From: Pseudoalteromonas holothuriae
GTDB lineage: Bacteria; Pseudomonadota; Gammaproteobacteria; Enterobacterales; Alteromonadaceae
NCBI RefSeq assembly: GCF_945859825.1
Contig: NZ_CAMAPC010000004.1
Coordinates: forward strand, 211,770 to 275,769
Direction of reading: 5' to 3'
DNA length: 64,000 bases
The notes below the pieces were generated by a model. It did no database searches, was not told the origin of the DNA, and saw only the letters and a list, made by a program, of their open reading frames with translations. Shown piece after piece: positions 1 through 10,691 of the stretch (positions within the stretch are counted from its first letter, which is position 1; the number at the start of each line of letters is the position of its first letter). The position numbers were made by a program, and so were the translations under genes.

Positions 1-617
1 TAAAATTTTGACCGTTGGAGCGCGACAGGTCGCGTCTAACAATCTAGCAACTGAGCTAGTGAAGCTTTATAGATGCTCATAAAATTTTGACCGTTGAAGC
101 GCGACAGGTCGCGTCTAACAATCTAGCAACTGAGCTAGTGTCGCTTTATAGATGCTCATAAAATTTTGACCGTTGGAGCGCGACAGGTCGCGTCTAACAA
201 ATGAGCTAATTTTTTAATTTGGAGCGGCACACGAGGCTCGAACTCGTGACCTCGACCTTGGCAAGGTCGCGCTCTACCAACTGAGCTAGTGCCGCTTCAT
301 AGGTGCTCATAAAATTTTGACCGTTGGAGCGCGACAAGTCGCGTCTAACAATCTAGCAACTGAGCTAGTGCCATTTCATAGGTGCTCATAAAATTTTGAC
401 CGTTGGAGCGCGACAGGTCGCGTCTAACAATCTAGCAAATGAGCTAGTGCCATTTCATAGGTGCTCATAAAATTTTGACCGTTGGAGCGCGACAGGTCGC
501 GTCTAACAATCTAGCAACTGAGCTAATGTTGCTTCATAGGTGCTCATAAAATTTTGACCGTTGGAGCGCGACAGGTCGCGTCTAACAATCTAGCAACTGA
601 GCTAGTTTTTAAATTTT
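1..617 (-). repeat. 79-bp tandem repeats derived from tRNA-Gly, interspersed with two intact tRNA genes
   Basis: Seven copies of a 79-bp unit start (by the shared aaaattttgaccg block) at 2, 81, 160, 311, 390, 469 and 548, with exactly 79-bp spacing inside each run. The run is broken by an intact tRNA-Gly at 220-295 and capped by another at 618-693. Read on the minus strand, each unit has a tRNA-Gly-like 5' piece ending in the D-arm (CTAGCTCAGTTG), a linker CTAGATTGTTAGAC, a palindrome CGCGACCTGTCGCG, a tRNA-like end GCTCCA, and a spacer ACGGTCAAAATTTTATGAGC. The anticodon, variable and T-arms are missing. The bases matching the acceptor stem differ between copies (gtgaagc, gtgtcgc, gtgccat, atgttgc against gtgccgc in the intact gene), while the rest is almost invariant. 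The copy at 160 is truncated at the tRNA. The array runs off the left edge, so its true size is unknown. Confidence 0.9.
220..295 (-). tRNA. tRNA-Gly(GCC), copy 1
   Basis: Read on the minus strand this is a full 76-nt tRNA with encoded CCA. Acceptor arms GCGGCAC and GTGCCGC pair perfectly, followed by discriminator T and CCA. The D-arm is AGCTCAGTTGGTAGAGC, the anticodon stem CGACC/GGTCG encloses loop TTGCCAA with anticodon GCC, and the T-arm holds GTTCGAGCC. It decodes GGC/GGU glycine codons. It is identical over its length to the copy at 618-693. It is followed on the minus strand by an A/T-rich trailer and a truncated 79-bp unit, and is probably processed from a longer array transcript. 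Confidence 0.97.
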
Positions 618-693
618 TGGAGCGGCACACGAGGCTCGAACTCGTGACCTCGACCTTGGCAAGGTCGCGCTCTACCAACTGAGCTAGTGCCGC
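618..693 (-). tRNA. tRNA-Gly(GCC), copy 2
   Basis: Second intact 76-nt tRNA-Gly with GCC anticodon and encoded CCA, identical in body to the copy at 220-295. On the minus strand it is the first gene of the array and is preceded by AGATTGTTAGAC. The same 12 bases occur inside every 79-bp degenerate unit, so the units seem to contain a copy of this leader. Its trailer (AAAATTTAAAAACTAGCTCA) runs directly into the first degenerate unit. I could not identify a convincing sigma-70 promoter between it and the orn terminator. Confidence 0.97.
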
Positions 694-724
694 GTCTAAC
701 AATCTAAAACCTTAAGTTTGGTAT

Positions 725-759
725 AAAAAACCCCGCAAGGCTTCTCGTCTTAAGCGGGG
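725..759 (-). terminator. Rho-independent terminator after orn
   Basis: On the minus strand CCCCGC pairs with GCGGGG across a 17-nt loop and is followed by TTTTTT. It lies 40 bp downstream of the orn stop codon and before the tRNA-Gly array, so the two should be separate transcription units. Confidence 0.85.
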
Positions 760-798
760 CAGGATTTTACAACATAAAAAATGCTTTGCAAGTACTTT

Positions 799-1344
799 TT
801 ACACGTTGAAGAACTTTTCTTGATAAATTTTCAATTCCATTATGGAATCTTTAATATCATCTAAAGCTAAATGTGAACTTTTCTTTTTAACTTCATTTAA
901 CAGTTCAGGCTTCCAACGACGTGCTAACTCCTTAACCGTGCTCACATCCAAGTTACGATAATGGAAATAAGCTTCAAGTTCTGGCATGTACTTATTTAAA
1001 AAGCGTCGGTCTTGACCAATTGAGTTTCCACACATGGGAGATTTAGCTGGAGGCAACCACGCTTTCAAAAAGTCTAGAGTTTGCTTAATCGCATCTTCCT
1101 CTGTAAATTTGCTTGCTTTACAACGAGCAGTTAAACCCGAGCGGCCATGCTGATTAGTACACCATTCATCCATACCATCAAGTAACTCGTTACTTTGATG
1201 AATAGCGATTACTGGACCTTCAGCCAATATATTTAAATCACAGTCAGTTATCACTGTGGCGATTTCGAGGATTTTATCTGTCTTCGGTTCTAGCCCCGTC
1301 ATTTCGAGGTCAAGCCAGATCAAGTTAGATTCATTAAACAACAT
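799..1344 (-). CDS. orn: Oligoribonuclease
   Basis: 3'-to-5' exoribonuclease that degrades very short RNAs (2-5 nt, including pGpG) to mononucleotides in the cytoplasm. The 181-aa product has the usual length of Orn. It shows the DEDDh exonuclease motifs: LDLEMTGL near residues 11-18 (first D and E), the [10 protein letters not shown] block near 107-116, and the C-terminal SSHLALDDI with the catalytic His and Asp. It stands alone on the minus strand, divergent from rsgA, an arrangement common in gammaproteobacteria, where orn and rsgA are neighbours. The identification is firm; no unusual residue was seen. Confidence 0.97.
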   Translation of the reverse strand: MLFNESNLIWLDLEMTGLEPKTDKILEIATVITDCDLNILAEGPVIAIHQSNELLDGMDEWCTNQHGRSGLTARCKASKFTEEDAIKQTLDFLKAWLPPAKSPMCGNSIGQDRRFLNKYMPELEAYFHYRNLDVSTVKELARRWKPELLNEVKKKSSHLALDDIKDSIMELKIYQEKFFNV

Positions 1345-1549
1345 AGACTACCTTAGCGGTACTTTCCTTTAGATCCAATGCAATTAGATATATCATATTA
1401 GCTTCACCAGTTGACCTAAAGCTTTTTTTTAAAAAGCGGGGCATTTAATTGAGTTATAGACCAATTACATGCAGCTCACAAAACAAACAGTACAGGAATA
1501 GGCAAATTTAAACAAATTATCTTATTTCTAGGCGACAGATCGAAATAAT

Positions 1550-2608
1550 ATGGCAAAACAAAAGAAACTTAGTAAGGGCCAATCCAGACGGATCAGTGCC
1601 AACCACCAAAAACGTTTGCACAAAGCTAAGCAGCAAAAAGCAGACAGTAAAGATATCACTTGGCAATCCGATAATTTAGGGCCAAGTGAATATGCCGTGG
1701 TGATCAGTCGCTTTGGCCAGCATGCCGATATTGAAACGGAACAAGGTGAAATTTTACGGTGCAACATCAGACGCACGGTTAAAAGCCTTGTATGCGGTGA
1801 TGAAGTCTTTTTCCGCCGAGCTAAAGTCAGCGAAGGTGACTTAGCAGGTGTAATTGAAACCACCGAAGAGCGTCGCTCACAATTAACTCGCCCAGATTTT
1901 TATGATGGCGTTAAAGTTGTAGCGGCTAATATTGATCAAATATTAATGGTCTCTGCGGTATTACCTGAATTTACACCGCATATCATTGACCGCTACTTAG
2001 TCGCCTGTGAAGATATGGGAATTGAACCTATTTTATTATTGAATAAGGTCGATTTATTAGATGAACAAAGTAGACAACATATCGATGAAATATTAAATAT
2101 TTATCGCAAGCTCGGCTATCAAGTGCTGTCAGTGAGCAATAAAACAGGCGAAGGTATTGAAGCGCTAAAACATCAACTCATCGGCAAAAATAATATTTTT
2201 GTAGGTCAGTCAGGGGTCGGTAAGTCTACACTCGTGAATACAGTACTCCCGAATGCCGAAATTTTAACTAAAGAAGTCTCCGAAAATAGTGGCTTAGGGC
2301 AGCACACCACCACGGTATCTCGCCTGCATCACTTACCAAGTGGCGGAAATTTAATTGACTCTCCGGGTATACGAGAGTTCGGTTTATGGCACTTAGACGT
2401 AGAACGGGTAACATGGTGCTTTAAAGAGTTTAGAGAGTTCATTGGTGGATGTCGCTTTAGAGACTGTAAACATCTGAACGACCCGGGCTGTATGTTAATT
2501 GAGGCAGTTAGCAGCGGAAATATCAGCGAATTACGCTTTGATAGTTACCACCGCATATTAGAGTCTATGGCTGATGGTCGTGCTGGTGCGCGCGCACCGC
2601 GTGTTTAA
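1550..2608 (+). CDS. rsgA: Small ribosomal subunit biogenesis GTPase RsgA
   Basis: Circularly permuted GTPase that helps late maturation of the 30S subunit and is stimulated by it. The 352-aa protein has a basic N-terminal extension (KKLSKGQSRR), an OB-fold region, then GTPase motifs in permuted order: NKVD (G4, about residue 165), GQSGVGKST (G1, about 219), DSPG (G3, about 270). A C-terminal zinc motif with Cys, Cys, His, Cys follows in GGCRFRDCKHLNDPGC (about 298-313). It starts at ATG 1550, is divergent from orn, and lies 41 bp upstream of psd on the same strand, the order also seen in related genera. Confident. Confidence 0.97.
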   Translation: MAKQKKLSKGQSRRISANHQKRLHKAKQQKADSKDITWQSDNLGPSEYAVVISRFGQHADIETEQGEILRCNIRRTVKSLVCGDEVFFRRAKVSEGDLAGVIETTEERRSQLTRPDFYDGVKVVAANIDQILMVSAVLPEFTPHIIDRYLVACEDMGIEPILLLNKVDLLDEQSRQHIDEILNIYRKLGYQVLSVSNKTGEGIEALKHQLIGKNNIFVGQSGVGKSTLVNTVLPNAEILTKEVSENSGLGQHTTTVSRLHHLPSGGNLIDSPGIREFGLWHLDVERVTWCFKEFREFIGGCRFRDCKHLNDPGCMLIEAVSSGNISELRFDSYHRILESMADGRAGARAPRV

Positions 2609-2649
2609 ATCTATGCTAATATCAGCAAAAATTTTTAGGAATAAATAAC

Positions 2650-3528
2650 GTGAACTTGGATAAATTCAAAATTGCTATGCAGTATGCGCTACCTAAACAT
2701 GCGCTTTCACGCCTAGTAGGCAAACTTGCAGCCGCCGAAGCTGGTAGCCTTACTACACAGCTAATTAAATTATTTATCAAACAATATAAAATCGATATGA
2801 GCGAGGCGCTGCATGAAAGTCCAACGCACTATAAAACGTTCAATGAATTTTTTACCCGACCACTAAAACCCGGTATTCGCCCATTAGCAGAAGATAGCAA
2901 TATCATTGCTCACCCTGTTGATGGCGCCATTAGCCAACTTGGTGATGTTGTTGATGGGCAAATCATTCAAGCTAAAGGCCATGATTACAGTTTACAAGCT
3001 TTACTCGGTGGCAAAGAAGAAGACTTCCTACCCTTTTCTGGTGGTAAATTTGCGACTATTTATCTTGCCCCAAAAGACTACCATCGTATCCATATGCCAA
3101 TCGATGGTACTTTAAAGCGCATGATTTACGTACCAGGAGATTTATTTTCAGTTAACCCTCTGACAGCACAAAACGTACCTAACTTGTTTGCTCGTAATGA
3201 GCGTGTAGTGGCAATTTTTGATACTGAAATTGGTCCTCTCGCTATGGTGTTAGTGGGAGCAACAATTGTAGCCAGCATAGAAACCATTTGGTCGGGAACC
3301 GTAACACCACCAGCAGGTAGCGATATTTTTAGCTGGGATTACCCTGCCACTGGCAGTAATGCAGTTATTTTGAAAAAAGGCGAAGAAATGGGTCGTTTCA
3401 AACTTGGTTCAACGGTGATTTTGGCATGGGGTGCAAACCAAGCTGAGTTTTTAGATAGTGAGCAACCAGAAACTGTAACGCGCATGGGTGCTCCATTTGC
3501 TTCCATAAAACCATCACAAAACGCGTAA
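2650..3528 (+). CDS. psd: Phosphatidylserine decarboxylase proenzyme
   Basis: Converts phosphatidylserine to phosphatidylethanolamine at the inner membrane, the last step of PE synthesis. The 292-aa proenzyme carries the self-cleavage motif LGST near its C-terminus; cleavage before Ser254 would create the pyruvoyl prosthetic group and the alpha/beta subunits. The histidine-rich [11 protein letters not shown] block typical of the family lies near residue 140. It starts with GTG at 2650, preceded by an AGGAA Shine-Dalgarno-like stretch, and is probably co-transcribed with rsgA. A strong hairpin terminator follows the stop codon. Confident. Confidence 0.97.
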   Translation: MNLDKFKIAMQYALPKHALSRLVGKLAAAEAGSLTTQLIKLFIKQYKIDMSEALHESPTHYKTFNEFFTRPLKPGIRPLAEDSNIIAHPVDGAISQLGDVVDGQIIQAKGHDYSLQALLGGKEEDFLPFSGGKFATIYLAPKDYHRIHMPIDGTLKRMIYVPGDLFSVNPLTAQNVPNLFARNERVVAIFDTEIGPLAMVLVGATIVASIETIWSGTVTPPAGSDIFSWDYPATGSNAVILKKGEEMGRFKLGSTVILAWGANQAEFLDSEQPETVTRMGAPFASIKPSQNA

Positions 3529-3534
3529 CTTGTT

Positions 3535-3564
3535 AAGAAGCAAATGACCCCTCATTTGCTTCTT
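3535..3564. terminator. Bidirectional terminator between psd and thiF
   Basis: Perfect 13-bp stem AAGAAGCAAATGA/TCATTTGCTTCTT with a CCCC loop, placed between the convergent stops of psd (3528) and thiF (3576). Flanking T-runs are short, so termination could be hairpin-driven in both directions. Confidence 0.7.
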
Positions 3565-3575
3565 GCCTCCTGTTG

Positions 3576-4319
3576 TTACTCTGCGCATACCATGCAGCTA
3601 GAGTCTTTAACCAACCGCCACGTTGACTGCTTCAAAGTCAACGCATCGATACTCGCAAAGTAGCAACCACTGTGATGCCCCAGACTTATATTGAGTGCTA
3701 ATAAAGCCTGCTGTGCACCAACAACACCCAATAAAGGGCTAATCACACCAAAGGTATCGCAGTTACCTTTATCGCTGTGTTGAGTTGGCGCAAAGACACA
3801 GGCGTAACATGGTGAATCATAGCGAAAGTCAAAGCACATTACCTGTCCGGTTGTCGCAATAGCCGCACCAGAGATAAGTACTTTTTTATGCATCAAACAA
3901 TATTGATTAAGCAGATAACGAGTCGCAAAGTTATCACTGCAATCAAGTATAATATCCGCCGCACTTAACACTGTGTCAATATTATCGCCTTTAAGCTCAA
4001 CACAAATTGGATTAAGTGCTATTTGATTATTTAAACTAGCTAGTACCTTACCAGCCGCGTTTACTTTTTGCTGCCCTATGTGATTCACTTTGTAGAGAAT
4101 TTGTCGCTGTAAGTTTGAAAGCTCAACCTCATCATTGTCTACCAGGGTCAGCTCTCCCACCCCACTGGCTGCCAAATAAAACAGTGCTGGGCTACCTAAA
4201 CCACCACAACCAATCACAGCAATATGGGCTTTTTTAAGTTTTATTTGCCCTTTTTCGCCTACTTCTTTGAGCAAAATGTGACGGCTATATCTGAGCCTTT
4301 CTTTATCATCTAATACCAT
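3576..4319 (-). CDS. thiF: ThiS adenylyltransferase, ThiF/MoeB/HesA family
   Basis: E1-like enzyme that adenylates the C-terminal Gly-Gly of ThiS so sulfur can be transferred to it for thiazole synthesis. The 247-aa protein has the Rossmann ATP site GCGGLGSP near residues 37-44, the LVDNDEVELSNLQRQ block, and DCSDNFATR near 131-139. Two CxxC pairs (CYAC and, at the end, CMVC) should bind structural zinc. GNCDTFGV holds the conserved cysteine region near residue 187. MoeB is a close paralogue, but its position as last gene of the thi operon, 6 bp after the thiD/E fusion, supports ThiF. Confidence 0.9.
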   Translation of the reverse strand: MVLDDKERLRYSRHILLKEVGEKGQIKLKKAHIAVIGCGGLGSPALFYLAASGVGELTLVDNDEVELSNLQRQILYKVNHIGQQKVNAAGKVLASLNNQIALNPICVELKGDNIDTVLSAADIILDCSDNFATRYLLNQYCLMHKKVLISGAAIATTGQVMCFDFRYDSPCYACVFAPTQHSDKGNCDTFGVISPLLGVVGAQQALLALNISLGHHSGCYFASIDALTLKQSTWRLVKDSSCMVCAE

Positions 4320-4325
4320 GGCTTG

Positions 4326-5840
4326 CTATAAACCAAGCTGTGCTTGTAACTGCGTAATAGCCAATTGATGCGCTTGTGATTGCGTGATGGCTCTGACCAC
4401 CGCAACACTGCCCACACCAGTGGCAACGACCTCAGAAATAGTTGATAAATCAATACCACCAATGGCAACCGTTGGATAATGATGCCGCATCAAAGGTACA
4501 AAGTGTGACAACTTTTCTAAGCCTTGAATTTGTCCGCTCATATCTTTGGTTGTAGTCTCAAAAATAGCACCAAATGCCAAGTAACTGGGTCGATAATTAT
4601 GTGCTCTGAGCATTTCATAAAAACCATGGGTTGATACACCAAGACGCAGCCCCGCTTGCTGAATAGCCTGCAAGTCAGCATCATCAAGGTCTTCTTGGCC
4701 TAAATGCACGCCATAAGCGCCATGTTTTATCGCCAATTGCCAGTAGTCATTAATAAATACCCGCGCTTGATACTTGGTGCCCAGCGTTATCGCTGTTTGA
4801 ATGTCAGCTTCTAAATTGTCGTCCGGTTCTTTTACCCGCAATTGAACTGTGGGCACACCGGCGGCTAAACACTTCTCTACCCAGTCAACACTATCAACAA
4901 CTGCGTATAACCCAAGCTCTCCACCAGTATCAGCAAAGCCCGCGGCAAAGTTAAATTCACTCGGCGGTTCAAAATCGAGTTCATCTGCAAGCCAGCTGCC
5001 GGGTTCAATAACTTGTGGGTAATAAGTTAAGTCTTCAGGAAAGCTCGTTTGTGCAACAGGCCCTATCCCTTCGCCAAACCGCCTGGCAACATGGAGCCCT
5101 TGATTTATATAAGCTTTACCTAAAATAAATGCATCTTTTAGCGGGTAGCCTTTGGCTAAACAGGCGGCTATCGCCGAAGATAAACTGCACCCAGTGCCAT
5201 GTGTGTGAGGGGTCTTTATTGATTCATTGCCAAGCCAATATTCGTGCTCTTGTGTTGCACAATAATCAACGCAGTAACCTTTAGGATAATCCCAATGCCC
5301 CCCTTTGATCACGACTGAGGCCACGCCCATTTCATGTAACTTTTTAGCCGCTTCACGCACTGCACTTGGTCCGATTAAATATACTCCCGTCAACAACTGT
5401 GTTTCATGGGTATTCGGCGTGATCACATCCACCAGTGGCAATAAATGCGTTTTTAATGCGTCAACTGTATCTTCTTCGGTGAGCTTATCACCACTGGTAG
5501 CAATGGCGACTGGGTCATAAACTATCACTGGCGGTTTAGCCCACTTTTGCTTGTAATGACTTATGTGTTCAGCCACAAGTTGAATTTGCTGCACATTCGC
5601 CAACATACCTATTTTAATGACCTTTGCAGGCATATCTATTGCGAGCGCCTGTAGTTGAGACTCAATCACATTAGTTGCTATCGAATTTATTGCTTCTACA
5701 CCCAAACTATTTTGGGCGGTTAATGCGGTAATTGCCGTACACGCATGCACACCAAAGCTTTGCATTGCTTTAATATCAGCTTGAATACCAGCCCCACCAC
5801 CTGAGTCAGACCCTGCAATACTCCATACTACTTCTGCCAC
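4326..5840 (-). CDS. thiDE: Bifunctional HMP/HMP-P kinase - thiamine-phosphate synthase (ThiD-ThiE fusion)
   Basis: Fusion of two consecutive thiamine pathway enzymes. Residues about 1-265 are ThiD, which phosphorylates HMP and HMP-P to HMP-PP: start [14 protein letters not shown], and the [13 protein letters not shown] phosphate/anion-hole motif near 213-225. Residues about 305-504 are ThiE, which joins HMP-PP and thiazole phosphate: [28 protein letters not shown] and the AIGGI phosphate-binding end. A roughly 40-residue linker separates the halves. Each half is close to full length, so both activities are expected. It lies between thiG and thiF, 25 bp and 6 bp away. E. coli encodes these as separate genes. 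Confidence 0.94.
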   Translation of the reverse strand: MAEVVWSIAGSDSGGGAGIQADIKAMQSFGVHACTAITALTAQNSLGVEAINSIATNVIESQLQALAIDMPAKVIKIGMLANVQQIQLVAEHISHYKQKWAKPPVIVYDPVAIATSGDKLTEEDTVDALKTHLLPLVDVITPNTHETQLLTGVYLIGPSAVREAAKKLHEMGVASVVIKGGHWDYPKGYCVDYCATQEHEYWLGNESIKTPHTHGTGCSLSSAIAACLAKGYPLKDAFILGKAYINQGLHVARRFGEGIGPVAQTSFPEDLTYYPQVIEPGSWLADELDFEPPSEFNFAAGFADTGGELGLYAVVDSVDWVEKCLAAGVPTVQLRVKEPDDNLEADIQTAITLGTKYQARVFINDYWQLAIKHGAYGVHLGQEDLDDADLQAIQQAGLRLGVSTHGFYEMLRAHNYRPSYLAFGAIFETTTKDMSGQIQGLEKLSHFVPLMRHHYPTVAIGGIDLSTISEVVATGVGSVAVVRAITQSQAHQLAITQLQAQLGL

Positions 5841-5865
5841 GTCAGGCTCCTATTTAATTCTTCTG

Positions 5866-6654
5866 TTAGTTCTGATGCCAAAAAGGCATACCCATTGTTG
5901 GGGTCGAAGGTGCCGCCACCTCTTTTTGTGGCATCGCTTGTGCAACATAAGCATGTCTGCCAGCCTGCACAGCATGATTAAAAGCACCCGCCATAGTCAC
6001 AGGGCAGCCTGCACCTGCTATCGCAGAATTTAATAATACGCCATCATACCCTAATTCTAGTGCCTGACAGGCATGTGAAGGTAATCCCAATCCCGCATCT
6101 ACTATTAAAGTTAGCTCTGGTAACCGCTCTCTGATAGTTTTCAGATTATATGGGTTAAGTAGCCCTTTGCCGGTTCCTATTGGCGATCCCCAAGGCATCA
6201 ACACCTCACAACCTAGCGCAGCCAAACGTTGGCATAACACCAAATCATCCGTGCAATACGGAAGTACTTTAAAGCCTTCTTGTAATAATATTTCCGTCGC
6301 CTCTAATAACGCAATAGGGTCAGGCTGCAAATTATATTCATCGCCTATCAACTCAAGCTTTATCCAATCAGTTGCGAATACTTCACGGCACATATGTGCC
6401 AATGTCACCGCTTCTTTAGTGCTATTACACCCCGCTGTATTAGGTAATACAGTCAGACCTGTATTTCTAATTAACTGCCAAAAGTCTTCCCCTGCGGCCA
6501 CTGAGCTTTGCCGACGCAATGATACAGTTACAATACCTGCGCCTGACTCACTAATTGCCTGTTGCATAACCATTGGTGATGGATAAAGTGCAGAGCCAAT
6601 CAGCAAGCGGTTTTCAAAAGCCTGCCCATAAATCGTCAATGGTTTATCTTGCAT
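5866..6654 (-). CDS. thiG: Thiazole synthase ThiG
   Basis: Forms the thiazole ring from DXP, ThiS-thiocarboxylate and dehydroglycine. The 262-aa TIM-barrel protein has the Schiff-base lysine in [11 protein letters not shown] (about residue 98), [17 protein letters not shown] near 155-171, [11 protein letters not shown], and LLNSAIAGA near the C-terminus. The ATG at 6654 is preferred over the TTG six bases upstream, because it sits 6 nt behind GGAGG. That ribosome-binding site is made by the codons for the terminal Gly-Gly of ThiS, so thiS and thiG translation is tightly linked. Confident. Confidence 0.95.
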   Translation of the reverse strand: MQDKPLTIYGQAFENRLLIGSALYPSPMVMQQAISESGAGIVTVSLRRQSSVAAGEDFWQLIRNTGLTVLPNTAGCNSTKEAVTLAHMCREVFATDWIKLELIGDEYNLQPDPIALLEATEILLQEGFKVLPYCTDDLVLCQRLAALGCEVLMPWGSPIGTGKGLLNPYNLKTIRERLPELTLIVDAGLGLPSHACQALELGYDGVLLNSAIAGAGCPVTMAGAFNHAVQAGRHAYVAQAMPQKEVAAPSTPTMGMPFWHQN

Positions 6655-6656
6655 GA

Positions 6657-6851
6657 TCAACCTCCTTGAATTGGGGATAATAGCTCTACACTATCACCAT
6701 CTGATAATAAAGTTGTTTGGCATTGACTTCGAGGTATAAATTGACCATTGAGTGCGACAGCAAAAGGCTCTTTTGCTCCCATCGCAATCACCAATGACTG
6801 CAAGTTATCAGCAGCGCTATCGGTTAATTGACCATTAAATGTTATTTTCAT
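6657..6851 (-). CDS. thiS: Sulfur carrier protein ThiS
   Basis: Small ubiquitin-like sulfur carrier of 64 residues that ends in the required Gly-Gly (SPIQGG). ThiF adenylates this end, which is then converted to the thiocarboxylate used by ThiG. The start codon overlaps the thiO stop by 4 nt (ATGA), and the stop overlaps the thiG leader, so it is embedded in the operon and translationally coupled on both sides. Length and terminal motif fit the family. Confidence 0.95.
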   Translation of the reverse strand: MKITFNGQLTDSAADNLQSLVIAMGAKEPFAVALNGQFIPRSQCQTTLLSDGDSVELLSPIQGG

Positions 6852-7873
6852 AATAATTCCTTAGCAAGCGCTTGGCGCACAATCACAGGCGCAAGTAAAT
6901 AGCCATGGCGATATAAGCCATTAATGCTGATCACATTCCCTTTTGAGGAAATGCGGGGCCTGTTATCATCAAAGGCGGGCCGCAAGCCTGCTTCAATTGC
7001 CATGACTCGACCTTCAGCAAAACCACTGTGAATAGTGTAAGCAGCTGACAACAACTCTAATGCAGAGCGTACTGTAATAGGCCCACTATCTTGTGATTCT
7101 ATCTCCGTTGCACCTATAACAAATTCATGATTAGGTTTTGGTGCGATATAAATTGGGTAACGGGGGTGCATCAATCGCACAGGTCGATTCAGTGTCACTT
7201 CTGGGGCAAATACGCGCGCTACTTCCCCGCGCACACCTCTTAGCCCTTTATTTTGAGTTTTAGCACCGATACCACGGCAATCGATTATCCAATCAAATAT
7301 TTGACCATTAACCTCAACCGGAGCGCTATTTCTTTGCTCTAGCTGCACAGCTTGAGAAAAGTGAAATTGCACCCCTACTTGCTGTAACAGCTGATAACTT
7401 TCACGATAAAATGCAATATTGTCTAATTGACCTTCACTTGGCAGGTAAACACCTTGGTGAAAACGCCCCGCTAAGTCAGGCTCCAAATTGGCAATATGCT
7501 GCCCGGACACTCGTTGAGCACTATGACCTTCAAGCGGTTTTATACGTTGAATAAAACTTTGCAAGTCACCCATATCTTGAGTATGCGCAACAACCAAGGT
7601 GCCCGCTTGCTGGAACATTACATCACCGGGTAATTGGTTTAATAATTCCGCCCATATCCCCATTGCTTTGAGCCCAAGCTCTGCAATATCAGTTTCACAG
7701 CTAACCGATTCAGCCATCGGTGCCAACATCGCTGCAGCTAAAGCTCCTGCACCATTATGACTGGCACTCTCTGCAGCCTCATAAACACTCAGTTGATAGT
7801 GTTTATGCAGCATTAAAGCAGCAACACGACCCACTAGGCCAAACCCTAATATCGCTATGCGTGGTTTTTTCAT
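6848..7873 (-). CDS. thiO: Glycine oxidase ThiO
   Basis: FAD-dependent oxidase that turns glycine into the imine used for thiazole synthesis; it takes the place of the radical-SAM enzyme ThiH and needs oxygen. The protein begins with the dinucleotide-binding fold ILGFGLVGRVAALML (GxGxxG) and ends with the DAO-family region EAGLRPAFDDNRPRI...NGLYRHGYLLAP. The ATG at 7873 was chosen because GGGG lies 9 nt upstream and the protein then opens directly into the FAD fold; the ORF extends 19 codons further with no support. About 341 aa. The gene lies between thiC and thiS. Confidence 0.93.
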   Translation of the reverse strand: MKKPRIAILGFGLVGRVAALMLHKHYQLSVYEAAESASHNGAGALAAAMLAPMAESVSCETDIAELGLKAMGIWAELLNQLPGDVMFQQAGTLVVAHTQDMGDLQSFIQRIKPLEGHSAQRVSGQHIANLEPDLAGRFHQGVYLPSEGQLDNIAFYRESYQLLQQVGVQFHFSQAVQLEQRNSAPVEVNGQIFDWIIDCRGIGAKTQNKGLRGVRGEVARVFAPEVTLNRPVRLMHPRYPIYIAPKPNHEFVIGATEIESQDSGPITVRSALELLSAAYTIHSGFAEGRVMAIEAGLRPAFDDNRPRISSKGNVISINGLYRHGYLLAPVIVRQALAKELL

Positions 7874-7980
7874 GGTGTTGCCCCAGATTGAGATTATAAA
7901 AGCCATTGCAGCACATTTTCCATAAGCCAATATGCCGCAACATAAAAAGCAGCAAGCACTTACTTACTGCTACTCCAATG

Positions 7981-9951
<1,971 letters not shown>

Positions 9952-10069
9952 TTAAGGGGTCTTGTCAGATCTCCAAAAGGAGCGAGATGAGGTTACCCTC
10001 AGATGATCGAGTTTTATGCACAACATAAAACTTGGGCAGCCTACAAACAGTCGTTCGTAATACAGGCAG

Positions 10070-10153
10070 CTTGTTCCCTACGCAGGTTTTAACCTGATCA
10101 GGTTCACGGATCCCGCAAAAATGCGATCTCAGCCCAAAGGGCACTCCGACAAG
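10070..10153 (-). promoter_or_regulatory. TPP riboswitch (THI element) of the thi operon
   Basis: On the minus strand the leader contains the conserved blocks GGAGTGCC, GGCTGAGATC and GAACCTGATCAGG, followed by AACCTGCGTAGGGAA. These match the TPP aptamer core. The closing helix P1 pairs CTTGT (10149-10153) with ACAAG (10070-10074). The aptamer ends about 135 nt before the thiC start. That gap holds smaller hairpins (GTTTTATG..CATAAAAC, TGAGG..CCTCA, and one with CTCC/GGAG) that could act as the expression platform, but I cannot tell whether control is on transcription or translation. Confidence 0.95.
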
Positions 10154-10187
10154 TAACGAATTAACAACGAGTGTACTGAAGAAGCAC

Positions 10188-10586
10188 CTAACCTGCAACT
10201 CGAAAACGCAGTTCTGGTTGCCCTTTTAAAATAAGCATGTTTTCAATCATTAAAACAGGTACTCCAACGCTAAGCATATCAATAAGCATTTGCTCATGCT
10301 TATTGATATCCCCATCACATAGTTTGCGTGTCATTCCGATATGATTAACACGTAATAAACTATCCTTGAGCACGCCTTCTCCAAAAAAGCGGTTACAGCC
10401 ACCGTTTCCTGCCACTTGTAAGGCCTCAATAAACTCGATAGAAACAGCACTATCTATTACTGATTTATCTGCAATATGGCTGAGTTGCCATTGCGTGTGT
10501 TTTAACTGCTTAGTGCTTACCTTCCCTGTTGATGTGCAGCCAAGTAAAAGTACACTAATAACACATGATAATATGAAAGCTTTCAT
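10188..10586 (-). CDS. META-domain lipoprotein, HslJ-like
   Basis: Predicted outer-membrane or periplasmic lipoprotein of 132 aa. The signal sequence MKAFILSCVISVLLLGC ends in a lipobox (LLGC), with Cys17 as the likely acylated residue. The rest fits the META/HslJ fold: TQWQLSHI, a GNGGCNRFFGEG segment (the usual GCN motif), MTRKLCDGD and LILKGQPELRFR. HslJ in E. coli is linked to heat and novobiocin resistance; the role here is unknown. The ATG at 10586 is chosen over the upstream start because it begins directly with the signal peptide. It lies just upstream of the riboswitch on the same strand and is probably independent of the thi genes. Confidence 0.8.
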   Translation of the reverse strand: MKAFILSCVISVLLLGCTSTGKVSTKQLKHTQWQLSHIADKSVIDSAVSIEFIEALQVAGNGGCNRFFGEGVLKDSLLRVNHIGMTRKLCDGDINKHEQMLIDMLSVGVPVLMIENMLILKGQPELRFRVAG

Positions 10587-10691
10587 GACAAACCAAGACA
10601 AACTAAATTAGGTTAATTATACACTTTTAAACGCCACTGAAGGCAATAAATAGCTATTTCATAGCAAAAGTTTGCATTATTAACTAAATAT

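Noticed and set aside
1..617. CRISPR-like array of regularly spaced repeats
   Set aside because: Spacing is regular, but the whole 79-bp unit is repeated, including what would be the spacer. The repeat is clearly tRNA-Gly-derived and no cas genes are present.
1528..1863. 111-aa open frame opposite rsgA
   Set aside because: It is an antisense shadow of the rsgA reading frame with no homology or ribosome-binding site.
9965..10198. 77-aa open frame over the thiC leader
   Set aside because: It lies across the TPP riboswitch and has no ribosome-binding site or recognisable product; the RNA element explains the sequence.
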